From positions 62,001 through 126,000 of the forward strand of contig JACEFZ010022374.1 in NCBI GenBank assembly GCA_014155875.1: a DNA stretch of 64,000 nt. The letters are read 5' to 3'. Position 1 is the stretch's first letter. Each line of letters begins with the position of its first letter. The translations under genes and the position numbers were made by a program. Origin of the DNA: Cepaea nemoralis. Lineage: Eukaryota > Mollusca > Gastropoda > Stylommatophora > Helicidae. This document shows, one piece after another, positions 22,015-31,946 of this stretch. The notes below the pieces were generated by a model that was not told where the DNA came from, ran no database searches, and saw nothing but the letters and a program-made list of their open reading frames with translations.

Positions 22015-22125
22015 GGTTGGTTGGTTGGTTTTTTGCTTGGTTGGTTGGCGGGCTGGTTGGGTGGTTGGTTGGTTGGTTGGTTGGTTAGATAGTTAGTTAG
22101 TTAGATAGTGTGATAGTTTGTTTAG
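21860..22125. repeat. (TTAG)n / (TTGG)n microsatellite
   Basis: GTTA repeats merging into GGTT repeats, then back to GTTA. TTAGTTAG differs from the TTAGGG telomere unit and is not telomeric. Confidence 0.97.
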
Positions 22126-22149
22126 TTAGCCGACAGATCATCCTCATTA

Positions 22150-23200
22150 CACTTCGAAACATTCCTTCCGTAAGATCTCGGTCCCTCTCCTCAGTAAATT
22201 GACTAAATTCCGTCTTGTCTGGCCACATCTCTTTTAATATTATCTTCTAGCATGGTTGTAGATTCACAGTCACCTCTTGGTTCTCGCAGAAGTCTTACTT
22301 CGCGTAGAGCATTCAGTATATCAGCCTGGCCCATGGTTCGTTCACCCTCCACAGTAGCCTTACCCGCAAGCTTATCAACCTGCTCATTTCCTTGTACACT
22401 CGCATGCCCTTCCACGAACATTAATCTTTTTCCGCCGTGACCACCCCCGAGATATCAACCACTTTCTTCGGATCCAAGCCATCGTTATCTTCCTGAGTAT
22501 ACTCATTGAGTCACTAAGGAAGCATGCCCGAGTGAAGGTCTATGACTCAAGCCATGTTATTGCTTTAGTTACATCCATGACTTCCATATTCAGAGTACTT
22601 GTGATCAAAGCAAAAGCACCAGAATCTTCCTTCACAACTCTCCATCCAGCCTGAGCCGTAAAGGCCCATGAACTTCTCACTCGTCAGACGACCGACACAT
22701 CTGTATAAATGACAGCATCACCCCCTAAAGCAGTGGTTCTCAACCTTTTTCTAGCCCATGCACCCCTTCACCATATGTTCAGAACGTCATCCTTTCGTAT
22801 TTCCTCCCTATAAATTAATCCTCCTCTCCCCCTGCCCCCACCCTTTACACGGTATCATGCTATAACAAGTCTCGATGTCTACATACAATGTGACTTGCGG
22901 GTCTACTTACGTTATAAAACTTCAGAAGGGCAAGAAATACAGAACTGTAAAGTATGGAGGGAAAAATAATATCAAGTAATCGGTTCTTGTATTACCGCGA
23001 TCTTTAAATAATGTTAATTCCCCTCCCCATTTAAACCCTAAAATCCCCCGGGGGGGGGGGGGGGGGGGAGTCCCCACCGGTTGACAACAACTACTCTAAA
23101 GGGCTCTCTAAGATCAAAGCCTGTGTTCTTCCGCCTCCACCACAGCCAGATTGTCTTGTCTGCATTTTCTGTCTAGCCGAATTCCACATTTATATTCATA
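22150..23200 (-). pseudogene. I-like LINE RNase H domain, split by a MITE
   Basis: From 23200 downward the minus strand reads GRTQALILESPLGGDAVIYT, then DVSVV (first Asp), LNMEVMDVTKAITWLES (Glu), FLSDSMSILRKI (second Asp), FVEGHASVQGNEQVDKLAGK (Asp), then TMGQADILNALREVRLLREP. The order of motifs gives a whole RNase H domain. The 22731-23093 MITE splits it just before the first Asp. Multiple stops are present. Nearest local relative: bases 3-278. Confidence 0.82.
22731..23093. mobile_element. hAT-type MITE with 8-bp target-site duplication
   Basis: The left end CAGTGGTTCTCAACCTTTTT is a terminal sequence type well known from hAT elements; the right end is its decayed complement (ACCGGTTGACAACAACTA). 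Flanks CCCTAAAG (22723-22730) and CTCTAAAG (23094-23101) fit the 8-bp nTnTAnAn-type duplication of hAT elements. It contains a run of about 19 G. There is no transposase ORF. It is non-autonomous. A second, oppositely oriented copy is at 46448-46876. Confidence 0.85.
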
Positions 23201-23289
23201 AGTATATTCTGTCTGTAATTTATTAAACATGAGATATTTCAGTTGAAATGTCCGGTACGGAATTTGAAGATTATTATTTGTTCTCTACA

Positions 23290-23720
23290 TGTTATCATAG
23301 ATGGAACTGATAATATGCATCACCATTTTTGTGGCTTCGGTAATCTGATTTCCACTTAGTTCTGTAATTGCTTCTTATAAATTTGCTGGCCTCATCATAC
23401 ATAGGTCAATATCTGGCAAGGGTAGTCTTTCAAACTATTTTGCCATTCCGCTGACTTTTTCATGTCCACATATGTCGCAGTGTGAAGGAACCCATTGTTT
23501 TACAACATATGTTGTATTTCTGGAAATAGCTTATGTAGTGGTGCACATAGATCTTTTAGCTCTGAACAATTTCTGCTCTTCCGTATTGAAGTTACTGACT
23601 TCGCATCTTGAAACATAGTCATTTGTCTCTTTATACAACACTTCTATTGCAGTTTTAATTGCCTATATCTTTGCTCTGTAATGCTGGTATTCCAAATCAG
23701 TAATTTTTACAGGTCATTTC
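23290..23720 (-). pseudogene. Degenerate RNase H of a second LINE type
   Basis: The minus strand reads AIKTAIEVLYKETNDYVSRC, VVKQWVPSHCDICGHEKVSG then MAK and LPLPDIDLCM. The WVPSHCxIxGxExxxxxAK pattern is the C-terminal RNase H signature of non-LTR elements, here with the catalytic Asp lost (KVSG for KAD-type). Stops confirm decay. Confidence 0.55.
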
Positions 23721-23940
23721 GTGTAATCGTTCAGTTAACATTTGAACTTTTCAGTTACATTTCGATTCGATGAATTGGGTTTCAAATTACCATTATCAGT
23801 CGTGACCTCAAATTTACAACAGTCATACCAAGCAACTATTTAGCTAACGTTTAGTCAAAACAAAATAACAACAAATACACACTTTCATGGCATACCCGCA
23901 TCATTATTTAGCAGGATCATTGGGTACTTAGTCTTACAAA

Positions 23941-23991
23941 TTCGGTTTTCATGGATATAAATTGAAATGTTTTCATTTGTAGACACTTTGG
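23941..23991 (+). repeat. Upstream copy of a duplicated block near receptor 1
   Basis: TTCGGTTTTCATGGATATAA, then a TTTTCATTTGTAG acceptor-like run, closely matches 24393-24443. Confidence 0.8.
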
Positions 23992-24392
23992 ACACGAACA
24001 TGCACAAGTGGTCACATCGCGTTCCGCTGAAAAGATTCCCAATCTTTCACTATTTCCTTTTTTCCTTATGTCCATGCCCAAAGTGTCTTTGGTGTACAGT
24101 GTCCACTTTCGTGTCGGAGGATCCCTGCAGAGTCTTGCAGAAACAAAGCTGTTTACTCATGACTGCCTAAGCCACTGGTATGTTTAATGTAGCTGAGAAG
24201 TGTTAATTTCCGGGATGTGTTTCAGTTTACGGAGCACGATTTATGTTGTACTGTACTGGCACTATACAATACTTATTGTGATTTTAAACAAATAGGCATA
24301 TTAAACTCTCCGACGTCTGATTATAGCATAGCTATTACTAAATACAACGTATGTAACAAGGTAACATCATTGCGTGCTCAGTCTTTCTTATA

Positions 24393-24443
24393 TTCGGTTT
24401 TCATTAATATAAACTGAAATGTTTGCATCTGTAGACACTTTGG
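24393..24443 (+). promoter_or_regulatory. Possible splice-acceptor block 5' of receptor 1
   Basis: TTCGGTTTTCATTAATATAA, then TTTGCATCTGTAG followed by ACACTTTGG. A polypyrimidine/TAG arrangement 124 bases before the receptor ATG could be the 3' splice site of an upstream non-coding exon. The same block at 23941 could be an older duplicate. Inferred only. Confidence 0.3.
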
Positions 24444-24557
24444 TCATGAGAATAAACGAGGTTTTGGAACTAGCGAAGAATCTGGAATCTTTTAGGTTGG
24501 CCGTAATGGGAGTTTCGTTGCCATGACTGCTGCATGTAAACATTTGTGAAAAGTAAA

Positions 24558-25622
24558 ATGTCAGTCTGTGATCAGAACCACCAAAGTTATCAAGGGGACG
24601 TACTCTGCAACACAAGTTTTACAAGTACATTATCCCCCTTCCAGTATGACCTCATCAGCATGGAAATGTTAATGTTTATAGTAGAGTATTATATAACTGT
24701 GATCAATCCCATTATTGGTGTGATTGGACTGCTGGGAAACATCGCCTGCTTGTTTGTGTTAACCAAGAACGGATTAGACCAGCCATCGAACATCCTACTG
24801 TTCTACTTAACCTTGGCAGATATTCTATGCTTGCTAGAAACTCTCAATGTTCCTTATATAATATCAATACCGGGAAACTGGGGCAACTGGAATATTCCTT
24901 TTCTGGAAGCGAGCATTGTGTCAGGAGTGTTCAGATTTATAAGAGTGTGTAGTTTGACGGGGTCAGTGACGTCAACTTATACCACTGTGTTCATCACCGT
25001 TGAGAGATTGCTGGCAGTATTTCTCCCACTTCAATTTAATTCTCTGGTGACGCCCATAAAAGTTTGGATAGTAGGATTTTTGCCTTTAGTAGTGTGGTGT
25101 CCGTGGCTGACATATGTGGAGTGTAGAGACTCAGTATTTGCCTACGGTCTGTTTTCAAACTTTACAGGGGGAATAGTGCGTTCATTATCATCATTGGAAG
25201 ACGTCGATTATCAAATACTACGCCTAAAGGTATCTCCTGCATTGAGCCAACTACTTCCATTTGTTTTGGTGACTCTGGGCTGTGTCGTCATTTCTATCAA
25301 GCTTTCCATCACACGCCAGAGGCGTCGCCGACTAACAAGCAATAGAGCTATGAGCGCGTCTTCAAGGCGTACAACTAAAACTTTGTTTATGGTATGCTTG
25401 CTATATTCTGTAACACATGTTGGTATGTTTTTTGCTGGGTTGTTTGAAAACACAGATAAGACTAGCAGGTTTTTCACTGCATATGTCACGCTTAACCTTG
25501 CCAACAATGTTCTGATTTATCTCAATAGCACATTCAATTTCTGCCTTTATACAGCATTTAACAACAAGTTTAGAAAGACCTTCATTAATTTGTTTGAATG
25601 TAGAATAAAGTTTAAAAAATAA
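24558..25622 (+). CDS. Rhodopsin-family G-protein-coupled receptor 1 (orphan)
   Basis: Single-exon frame of 354 codons. The ATG at 24558 was chosen because the protein then begins MSV like receptor 2; the frame is open slightly upstream without another ATG. Seven hydrophobic segments: TM1 about 44-68 (GN at 60-61), TM2 about 78-100 (LTLADIL), TM3 about 117-147 ending VERLLAV (ERL replaces DRY), TM4 about 166-186, TM5 about 228-250, TM6 about 272-294, TM7 about 309-333 with NSTFNFCLY in place of NPxxY, then FNNKFRKTF (helix 8). N-glycosylation sites NTS (18-20) and NFT (201-203). The position of the usual TM3 cysteine holds Phe125. It acts at the plasma membrane through G proteins; ligand unknown. 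Family expansions of this kind in molluscs include chemosensory and neuropeptide receptors. Confidence 0.92.
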   Translation: MSVCDQNHQSYQGDVLCNTSFTSTLSPFQYDLISMEMLMFIVEYYITVINPIIGVIGLLGNIACLFVLTKNGLDQPSNILLFYLTLADILCLLETLNVPYIISIPGNWGNWNIPFLEASIVSGVFRFIRVCSLTGSVTSTYTTVFITVERLLAVFLPLQFNSLVTPIKVWIVGFLPLVVWCPWLTYVECRDSVFAYGLFSNFTGGIVRSLSSLEDVDYQILRLKVSPALSQLLPFVLVTLGCVVISIKLSITRQRRRRLTSNRAMSASSRRTTKTLFMVCLLYSVTHVGMFFAGLFENTDKTSRFFTAYVTLNLANNVLIYLNSTFNFCLYTAFNNKFRKTFINLFECRIKFKK

Positions 25623-25635
25623 GTACTGAAATTTC

Positions 25636-25860
25636 ATTATCGTCACGCGTTCTGCCAGCTGGCTTAGGCGTTCATGTCTATCCACAGATATTAGTCCTTG
25701 GAGTTCTGGGTGAATTATGTTGATGATATTTCTCCTTGCCACCATTGTATTCCACCCAGCATAATTTCTCTTGTGTTTCCTCTGCCTCTTTTCCCGCTGA
25801 CCTTTCCAGCCGTCACGATGTTCCCCAATGACTCTCTTTATCTGACCAACGGACATTGAT
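25636..25860 (-). pseudogene. RTE-like LINE 3' end
   Basis: The minus strand reads QIKRVIGEHRDGWKGQREKR, YAGWNTMVARRNIINIIHPE, then DRHERLSQLAERVTIMK. The HERLxQxA series is the shifted reading of the MNAYAxxxxT terminus seen at 55.3 kb, with the 3' end at the low coordinate. It lies 14 bases after the receptor 1 stop, antisense to it. Confidence 0.55.
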
Positions 25861-25884
25861 TTTTGTTTCCACTAGTTTTCTATA

Positions 25885-26010
25885 GTGTTCAATACAATCC
25901 TAAATCAATATAATCCTAAATCAGTACAATCCTAAATCAATACAATCCTAAATCAATACAATCCTAAATCAATACAATCCTAAATCAATACAATCCTAAA
26001 TCAATACAAT
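25885..26010. repeat. 16-bp tandem repeat, about 8 copies
   Basis: TACAATCCTAAATCAA repeated with rare substitutions. Confidence 0.96.
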
Positions 26011-26314
26011 CGTATTGCAGTAGCTGATTTGTTGGGCAGGTCATCAATTCTGAATGCCAAACCGTCGGCTCACATAAAAATGTAATTTATTATTGTGATC
26101 TACTGAACGGTAAACGTTCGCAATAGAACCAGTTTTAACATAAGGTTGCGAATCCTTCACAATTAGTAAACAGGCGAAATAAATATCCCTGGATACCTTG
26201 GCGATGTTGTTTTATAGAAGAATGTTGAAAATTAATTTGACAGTCAAACGGAGCCATCAGGACGTTTTAAGGGAAGCTTAGTCGCAAAGGCAACTTACCA
26301 CACACATCAGAACG
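26011..26314. other. No recognisable feature
   Basis: Unassigned spacer. Confidence 0.4.
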
Positions 26315-26550
26315 AGATAGTGATCGTGTTTTGGCCACTTTATGAGAAGACAAAAACTGGAACATATTGTGACAACCGGAAATATTCGCGGAAAGAGAGA
26401 TAGAGGAAGACAGCGTAAGAAGATTCTTGATAGTCTTTTGTCATTGTACGGAAAGGAATCAACACACAAATTGATCCATGGCGTCGGTAATCGTAGTCTG
26501 AGGAGAGGAATGATCGTCCACGCCAGCCGGTAAGGATTTGGATGATGATG
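26315..26550 (+). pseudogene. RTE-like LINE 3' end (GNIRGKRDRGRQR)
   Basis: The frame reads MRRQKLEHIVTTGNIRGKRD, RGRQRKKILDSLLSLYGKES, then LIHGVGNRSLRRGMIVHASR-stop, followed by GATGATGATG. This is the same C-terminal block as at 55194-55379, intact over its short length. Confidence 0.82.
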
Positions 26551-26705
26551 AAACGTTTTCAAAGATATAAAAGCTACAACGACACGCTTAAGACATCACG
26601 ACATCTCGACATAAATCCTGCCACACGACAAACCATTGCACAAGACCATATCACTTGGCGTTCATCTATCCAGGCAGACAATCCCTTAAAATTTCCATAA
26701 TTCCA

Positions 26706-26892
26706 TATCTTCTTCTTCTTCTTCTTCTTCTTCTTCTTCTTCTTCTTCTTCTTCTTCTTCTTCTTCTTCTTCTTCTTCTTCTTCTTCTTCTTCTTCTTCT
26801 TCTTCTTCTTTTCTTCTTCTTCTTCTTCTTCTTCTTCTTCTTCTTCTTCTTCTTCTTCTTCTTCTTCTTTCTTTCTTTCTTTCTTTCTTTCT
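26706..26892. repeat. (TTC)n then (TTTC)n microsatellite
   Basis: Pure triplet run, ending in tetranucleotide TTTC. Confidence 0.99.
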
Positions 26893-26904
26893 CTTGAAAT
26901 ATGT

Positions 26905-27215
26905 TTATAACTGCAATGTTGTCTCTTGTATGAATCTAGCAGTCTTTTTTAGTTCACTCAGCTGTCCATAGAGTTTATCTTCCACTCTTGTCTCTCTAGG
27001 CCAGAAGGTTTGCTTGGATATGTTGTAGTTTGGGCAGTCCTGGAGTATGTGTTCTGCTGTCTGCGACGCCAAACCACATGTTCACATGGCTGAGTCACCA
27101 ATCTTGAATTTTGTATACATGTGGTTACGAAATCTATTGTGTCCTGTTCTGAGACGCAGAATAATTACCTGTTCTGGTCTGTCCATAACGTGGTAGTCAT
27201 CTTGAAGGGGTACGG
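26905..27215 (-). pseudogene. LINE C-terminus, cysteine-rich (CGLASQTAEHILQDC)
   Basis: The minus strand reads DRPEQVIILRLRTGHNRFRN, HMYTKFKIGDSAM, stop, TCGLASQTAEHILQDCPNY, WPRETRVEDKLYGQLSELKK then TARFIQETTLQL-stop. This RLRTGHNR...C.CG...T.EH.L..C pattern is the tail of another RNase H LINE lineage. A stop replaces one expected cysteine. Confidence 0.8.
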
Positions 27216-27840
27216 GGTGTCAGGCATTGGTAGCACCTTTGGTAAGGATGGCTCTCATGTCCTTTCAGGACCCATCCCCCACTGGTCCAAGTCTGACACC
27301 CAGCTCGTGCCTGTGGCTCCTAGTAGCTGTCAGCATGCGACAGCGACCACCCCCCGGGCAACAGCTGTGAGAGGCTGGCTAAACCAGGCATGGGTATCCG
27401 ATTTGGTGTCAAACCAAGAGGTAAACTAGGGTATGCCTACCCAGCATGTGAAGACAGGATTCGGCAGACTGCGCGGAAGAAATCATTCCTGATTCAACGG
27501 GCAAGACGGCGTTTACCTGCAAAGCGTTGTGGAACGTAATGAGCATGGCAAGGCACGTAGCGCGCCCTGGTCATCCACTGCACCTGTATTCGTCTCCAAT
27601 CGTCTCGACTTGTCTTGCCACTGGACTCAGATGGACGCAGGCGAGAGAGTGAGTTCGACGAATTGCGCAACTCTTCCTCACTTTAATCCAAGTAATCGCG
27701 CAAGTCATTCTTCATCCAACGTCACATATCACCTTCAAGCCCTGTGGCGATGGGCGAGCGGCAAAGCGGCAGGCGTGGGTACGCTGGCAGCCGTAGTCGC
27801 AGACCTGCACACAGGCGGCTCAGGCCACCAGCCAGCTCCA
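27216..27840. other. Unassigned, probably 5' part of the following LINE
   Basis: GC-richer than its surroundings. Two ORFs (102 and 200 codons) cross it, but only the end of the second is recognisable as reverse transcriptase. Confidence 0.4.
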
Positions 27841-28694
27841 GGGAATAATCACACTGTGCCGAATATCAAAGTGAATGATCATAGACTAAGTGTTGTGGAC
27901 AAATTCACCTATCTTGGCAGCACCGTGTCACAAGCTGCCACAATTGATGACGAAGTGAATGCAAAAATCTCCAAGGCCAGTGCAGCCTTTGGCAGACTGT
28001 ACAAGAATGTATGGGAAAGAACTGGAATAAGCCTGCAAACAAAGCTAAAAGTCTACAAAGCAGTTGTATTATCCACACTGCTCTATGCTTGTGAACCTGG
28101 ACTGTTTATCAGCGACACGCTAGGAAATTAAACCACTTCCACACAGTCTGCCTAAGGAAGCTACTGAAGATTAAATGGCAAGACAAGATTCCAGACACTG
28201 AAGTCCTAGAAAGAGCATCCATGCCAAGTATCCACACTCTACTGATGAAGAATCAGATTCGCTGGGCTGGTCACTTGACTCGCATGCCAGATCACAGGCT
28301 CCCTAAACAAATTGTTTACAGCTAACTGCGTTGTGGTAAACGCTCCCAAGGTGGCCAGAGGAAACGTTTTAAAGACACTCTGAAAATTTCACTGAATGCT
28401 TTTGGAATTCATCATGACACCTGGGAGGCTGCAGCCAGAGACCGAAATTCGTGGCGTGCATCATTGCGCAAAGGTGCAGTCATATGTGAGGCAACCAGGA
28501 CTGCAAGAGCTGTGAAGAAAAGGCAGGACAGAAAAACCACTGCAGGAAATCCTCCTCCAGAGACGTCAAGCATTCTTTGCCCACATTGTCAAAGAACATT
28601 TCGAGCCAAAATAGGCCTTATCAGCCATCTTAGAACCCACGGCTCCACACCTTCAACCCCACTGGATGAAATGAATGGTCATCATCATTCTTGA
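27841..28694 (+). pseudogene. Second zinc-finger LINE copy (reverse transcriptase thumb plus C2H2 finger)
   Basis: Reads VVDKFTYLGSTVSQAATIDD, VYKAVVLSTLLYACE, then after a 1-base deletion near 28098 WTVYQRHARKLNHFHTVCLR, KLLKIKWQDKIPDTEVLERA, MKNQIRWAGHLTRMPDH, and finally SILCPHCQRTFRAKIGLISH then LRTHG. A TAA at about 28322 interrupts KQIVYS/LRCGKRS. Here finger and thumb are in one frame, unlike the 17.8-19.0 kb copy. It ends with (CAA)n after the stop. Confidence 0.88.
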
Positions 28695-29311
28695 TGGACA
28701 AACAACAACAACAACAACACAGTCATCTTGAGTAGGATTTGGTGGCCTTTTGACTGATTTCCATATCAAATCAGTATGTTGTATCATGACATGTTGTCAC
28801 TGCAGACATTTGTCCACTGCATACTGTTTAAACGATATGTATTACGTGTAATTGGAATCCCATTTGCTTCATTATGGTCCAATACATTTTTGTGTTACTT
28901 ATCAAATGCCTTTATATGGTAATAAAAACTAGTGTATAGCTCTATATTCTACCGCTGACGTTTTATGTAATTATCCTAATATTGAATACGGTTTCAGGCG
29001 TGCAGCTATTTCTTCCAAAGCCAGTTTATTGTTTGTGTTTTCTTCTATTTTCTCATATCCAGTGTGGACGATCATTTACAGCACGAAATTTTGTGATCAG
29101 TCTCTCTCGATACCGCCATGGATTGTAGTTACTATTTCTTTTTTGAAGCACGGTGTAATAAAATATCGTCTGTCAATATGGCAAGGGTGTCAGTGAGTCA
29201 GAGATTTTCTCATAAACTCTTCTCATGATTATGTTTAATAAATGTTCCCTGAGTGGCTTATCATGACTAGAGGTAAATCTTCGTGTTGATTATATGCACA
29301 TTTTGTAGGCT

Positions 29312-29314
<3 letters not shown>
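28695..29314. other. No recognisable gene
   Basis: Begins with (CAA)n at 28697-28717, otherwise unassigned AT-rich sequence. Confidence 0.5.

Positions 29315-29404
<90 letters not shown>
29315..29404. repeat. (GT)n microsatellite
   Basis: GT dinucleotide run with one TTTT interruption. Confidence 0.98.
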
Positions 29405-30239
29405 CGTTGTCGTTTTTAAACTTACTTCGTTACGTTAATTCTAACATATTTTCATCTCTCTCCTCGTTAACACTCAGACTCCCACTGTAATGACTCCTAT
29501 AAAAGCAACAATTTTAATGTTCATGACACCCCCTTCCCCCTACATAACCCCATACAATTATTAATGAAGGGAGACTTGCAGATGCACAGTTATTTACGTA
29601 TTAACCAACCCGCATGTTGCCATGGCCCATAAAGGAAGCAAAGAATAGTAACTGTAACCCAAGGTCGACAGAGGCGAGTTGAGAGAATTGTGTGAAACTG
29701 GGCACCTCTTTTCGTAGAAAACTGTAACCACCAAATCCAGCCAATGGTGAATAGTAAGCGACGTTTCAGAAAATCATAACAATGTTTTCTCGTAGGGAAT
29801 TTGAATAACGAAGACACTTAACACACTAAATAGTAGCTTGTTAAAGTTTGCAGAAGCCATAATGATTAATCTACATAGGCCAGTTTTGTGCAAACAGAAA
29901 GACATGTTAGTCAGTCTAAAATTACCGTGGTAGACAATTGGCATTACTATGCGAACATGTGTATATTTCAGCTTGAAGGATTTATCTAGTTATTTTACTT
30001 TATGTTGTGTGAATTCTGCAGTATGTACCTGGCGAGATGCAGCGAAATATGCCAGGCAATAAATCGTGCAATCTATTGTTTGTGTCTTCGTTATTCCAGT
30101 AATAAATAGGTCTACAAGGAGCTTGGCGTGAGTTGTTTGAAAACCTACGCTCCATTGGGTGGTTAAAGGAAATGGAGAAAGAAGACGAAGCCTTCATAAA
30201 CCGAATAATCAAAACATTACTGTTGTTAACCATTCTACG
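29405..30239. other. No recognisable gene
   Basis: Unassigned. ORFs of 75-83 codons lack motifs. Confidence 0.45.
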
Positions 30240-30625
30240 TGTGATTATCATATCTCTTTAAGAATGCATCCTATTTTATCATATATCTTCAGGAAACAGC
30301 CTATTTTATCATATCTTTTTAGGAACACAGCCTATCTTGCTTGATTGAATATGTGCATTATTAGAAAGACTTCTTAGTCTGTATCTTTCAGGTTGAAGAA
30401 TAATCAAAACATCTACGCAGTTAACAAACCTACATATAATATCTCTTCAGGAACATATCCTAATTTATCATATCTCTTGAGGAACACAGTCTATTTTATC
30501 ATATATCTTGAGGAATACATCTTATTTAATCACATCTCTTTATGAACACAGTCTAACATTCTTGATTGGGCATGTCCGTTATCAGAAGCCTTCTTAGTCA
30601 GTATCTTTCAACATGAACATATCCA
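30240..30625. repeat. About 31-bp repeats in two diverged blocks
   Basis: TATTTTATCATATCTCTT and AGGAACACAGCCTA words recur at about 31-bp spacing at 30260-30340 and 30440-30560. Each block is followed by a CTTGATTG...TTCTTAGTC...GTATCTTTCA segment, so the whole unit (about 210 bp) is duplicated. Confidence 0.75.
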
Positions 30626-31029
30626 ACACGTGTGGTAAATCAGGCACTATGGAATCCTACAGAAAATCAATAAGTTAATAAGAAATAACTTACACTTATA
30701 ACAAACTTAAATATTTAACTATAAAATTATATCAATACTGCTGTGCTGATCAAAAACGTTTCGACCGACTAAATAAGTTACGAATAAACTACTAAAATTA
30801 ATTATCTGACGCCAGCACAGACAAGAAGTACTAAAATGGTGTGGCTGAATCACAAATGAGGAGCTTGGGGGAGGGGACACATTCCAGTAGATCAAGATGT
30901 GAGGGAAAAGATTGCGCTGGGTGGGACAATCTTTGAGAAAATCTAATAATACCATAAATAGAAAATACTTTTTTTTTTGGAACTCACCGCACAAACGAAA
31001 TTGATGGAGAATTAAAAACAACTGAGGAA
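30626..31029. other. No recognisable feature
   Basis: Unassigned AT-rich sequence. Confidence 0.45.
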
Positions 31030-31200
31030 GAGAACGATCGAACGAACAAACGAACGAACTTTATTTTCAAAGGGTCACAAATTGGGCAAGCAGGCCCGTC
31101 TTACATTCGGCCTTTCCAATCACTCATCTTTCGTTCATCAATTGTGCATGTTACATTCACACAGGGGAAAAAACACATTGTCAAATGGATTTTGTAAACA
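31030..31200 (-). mobile_element. Retroposon G copy
   Basis: (CGAA)n followed by TTTATTTTCAAAGGGTCACA and AGGCCCGTCTTACATTCGG; same as 40200-40274 on the other strand. Confidence 0.8.
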
Positions 31201-31265
31201 TAAACAATGCATATTACCAGAAAATTAGAGATAGCAATTCATGTGATTCATAAGATCGGTAGGAT

Positions 31266-31490
31266 AAGGAGGCTGCTGACCGAATGATTAGAACAACGAC
31301 TTCCTTTCATGAGAGTCGAGTTCGAATCTTCGATAAGGTGACTGATGTTTCTGTGGAGGGAAAAAGTAAATTCTCACCTGCACACTTTGCAGCGACTGCA
31401 CTGGTCAGGCAGCCTTAACGCCTCAGATTCAAAACCGCACTGTCCTACAAGGCAAGGCACTATATGTGATATTGACAGTTTTGTTTTTGG
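31266..31490 (+). mobile_element. tRNA-derived SINE, family 1
   Basis: A box GCTGACCGAATGATTAGAAC, B box GAGTTCGAATCTTCG, body CACTTTGCAGCGACTGCACT, then GGTCAGGCAGCC. Confidence 0.75.
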
Positions 31491-31499
31491 GTGCTGCAG

Positions 31500-31815
31500 A
31501 AGAAGAGGTTGGTCAGGACTTAGTCAGATATGACTGAGATACCGTATGACAGTAGACGGCACTGCCTACTTTCTGTTAGCGCCGAGTTTGGGCTACGCTC
31601 ATCAAACACGACACCCCACATTGTGCCAACTGCTTCGAGGAGCTCAATTGAGGGGTTGCAAGCATTATCCTAGTGCGAGTAAATGCAGCCTAAAAATTAA
31701 GTGTCATGGCAGGGCAGACCTGGTCCTAAGCCTTCGTCGGCAGCTGGACTAGGATCGAACCTCTAACAGGCGCACAGTCAGAGTACTGCTTTGCTAATCC
31801 GTCAGCTTCTGCAGC
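31500..31815 (-). mobile_element. tRNA-headed SINE, unassigned family
   Basis: The reverse strand from 31812 reads CTGACGGATTAGCAAAGCAG then GAGGTTCGATCCTAG, A- and B-box-like at the right spacing. No second copy is seen in the window, so the body boundary is a guess. Confidence 0.45.
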
Positions 31816-31867
31816 TTGTTCTTTTCCAGATGTATTGGTCATATCTTTCCTCTAGAGTAAACTAGGC

Positions 31868-31943
<76 letters not shown>
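31868..31943. repeat. (GA)n microsatellite
   Basis: Uninterrupted dinucleotide run. Confidence 0.98.

Positions 31944-31946
<3 letters not shown>

Noticed and set aside
21860..22125. TTAG-rich array as interstitial telomere
   Set aside because: The unit is TTAG/TTGG, not TTAGGG or TTAGG.
25211..25507. 98-codon minus ORF inside receptor 1
   Set aside because: Shadow of the receptor coding frame.
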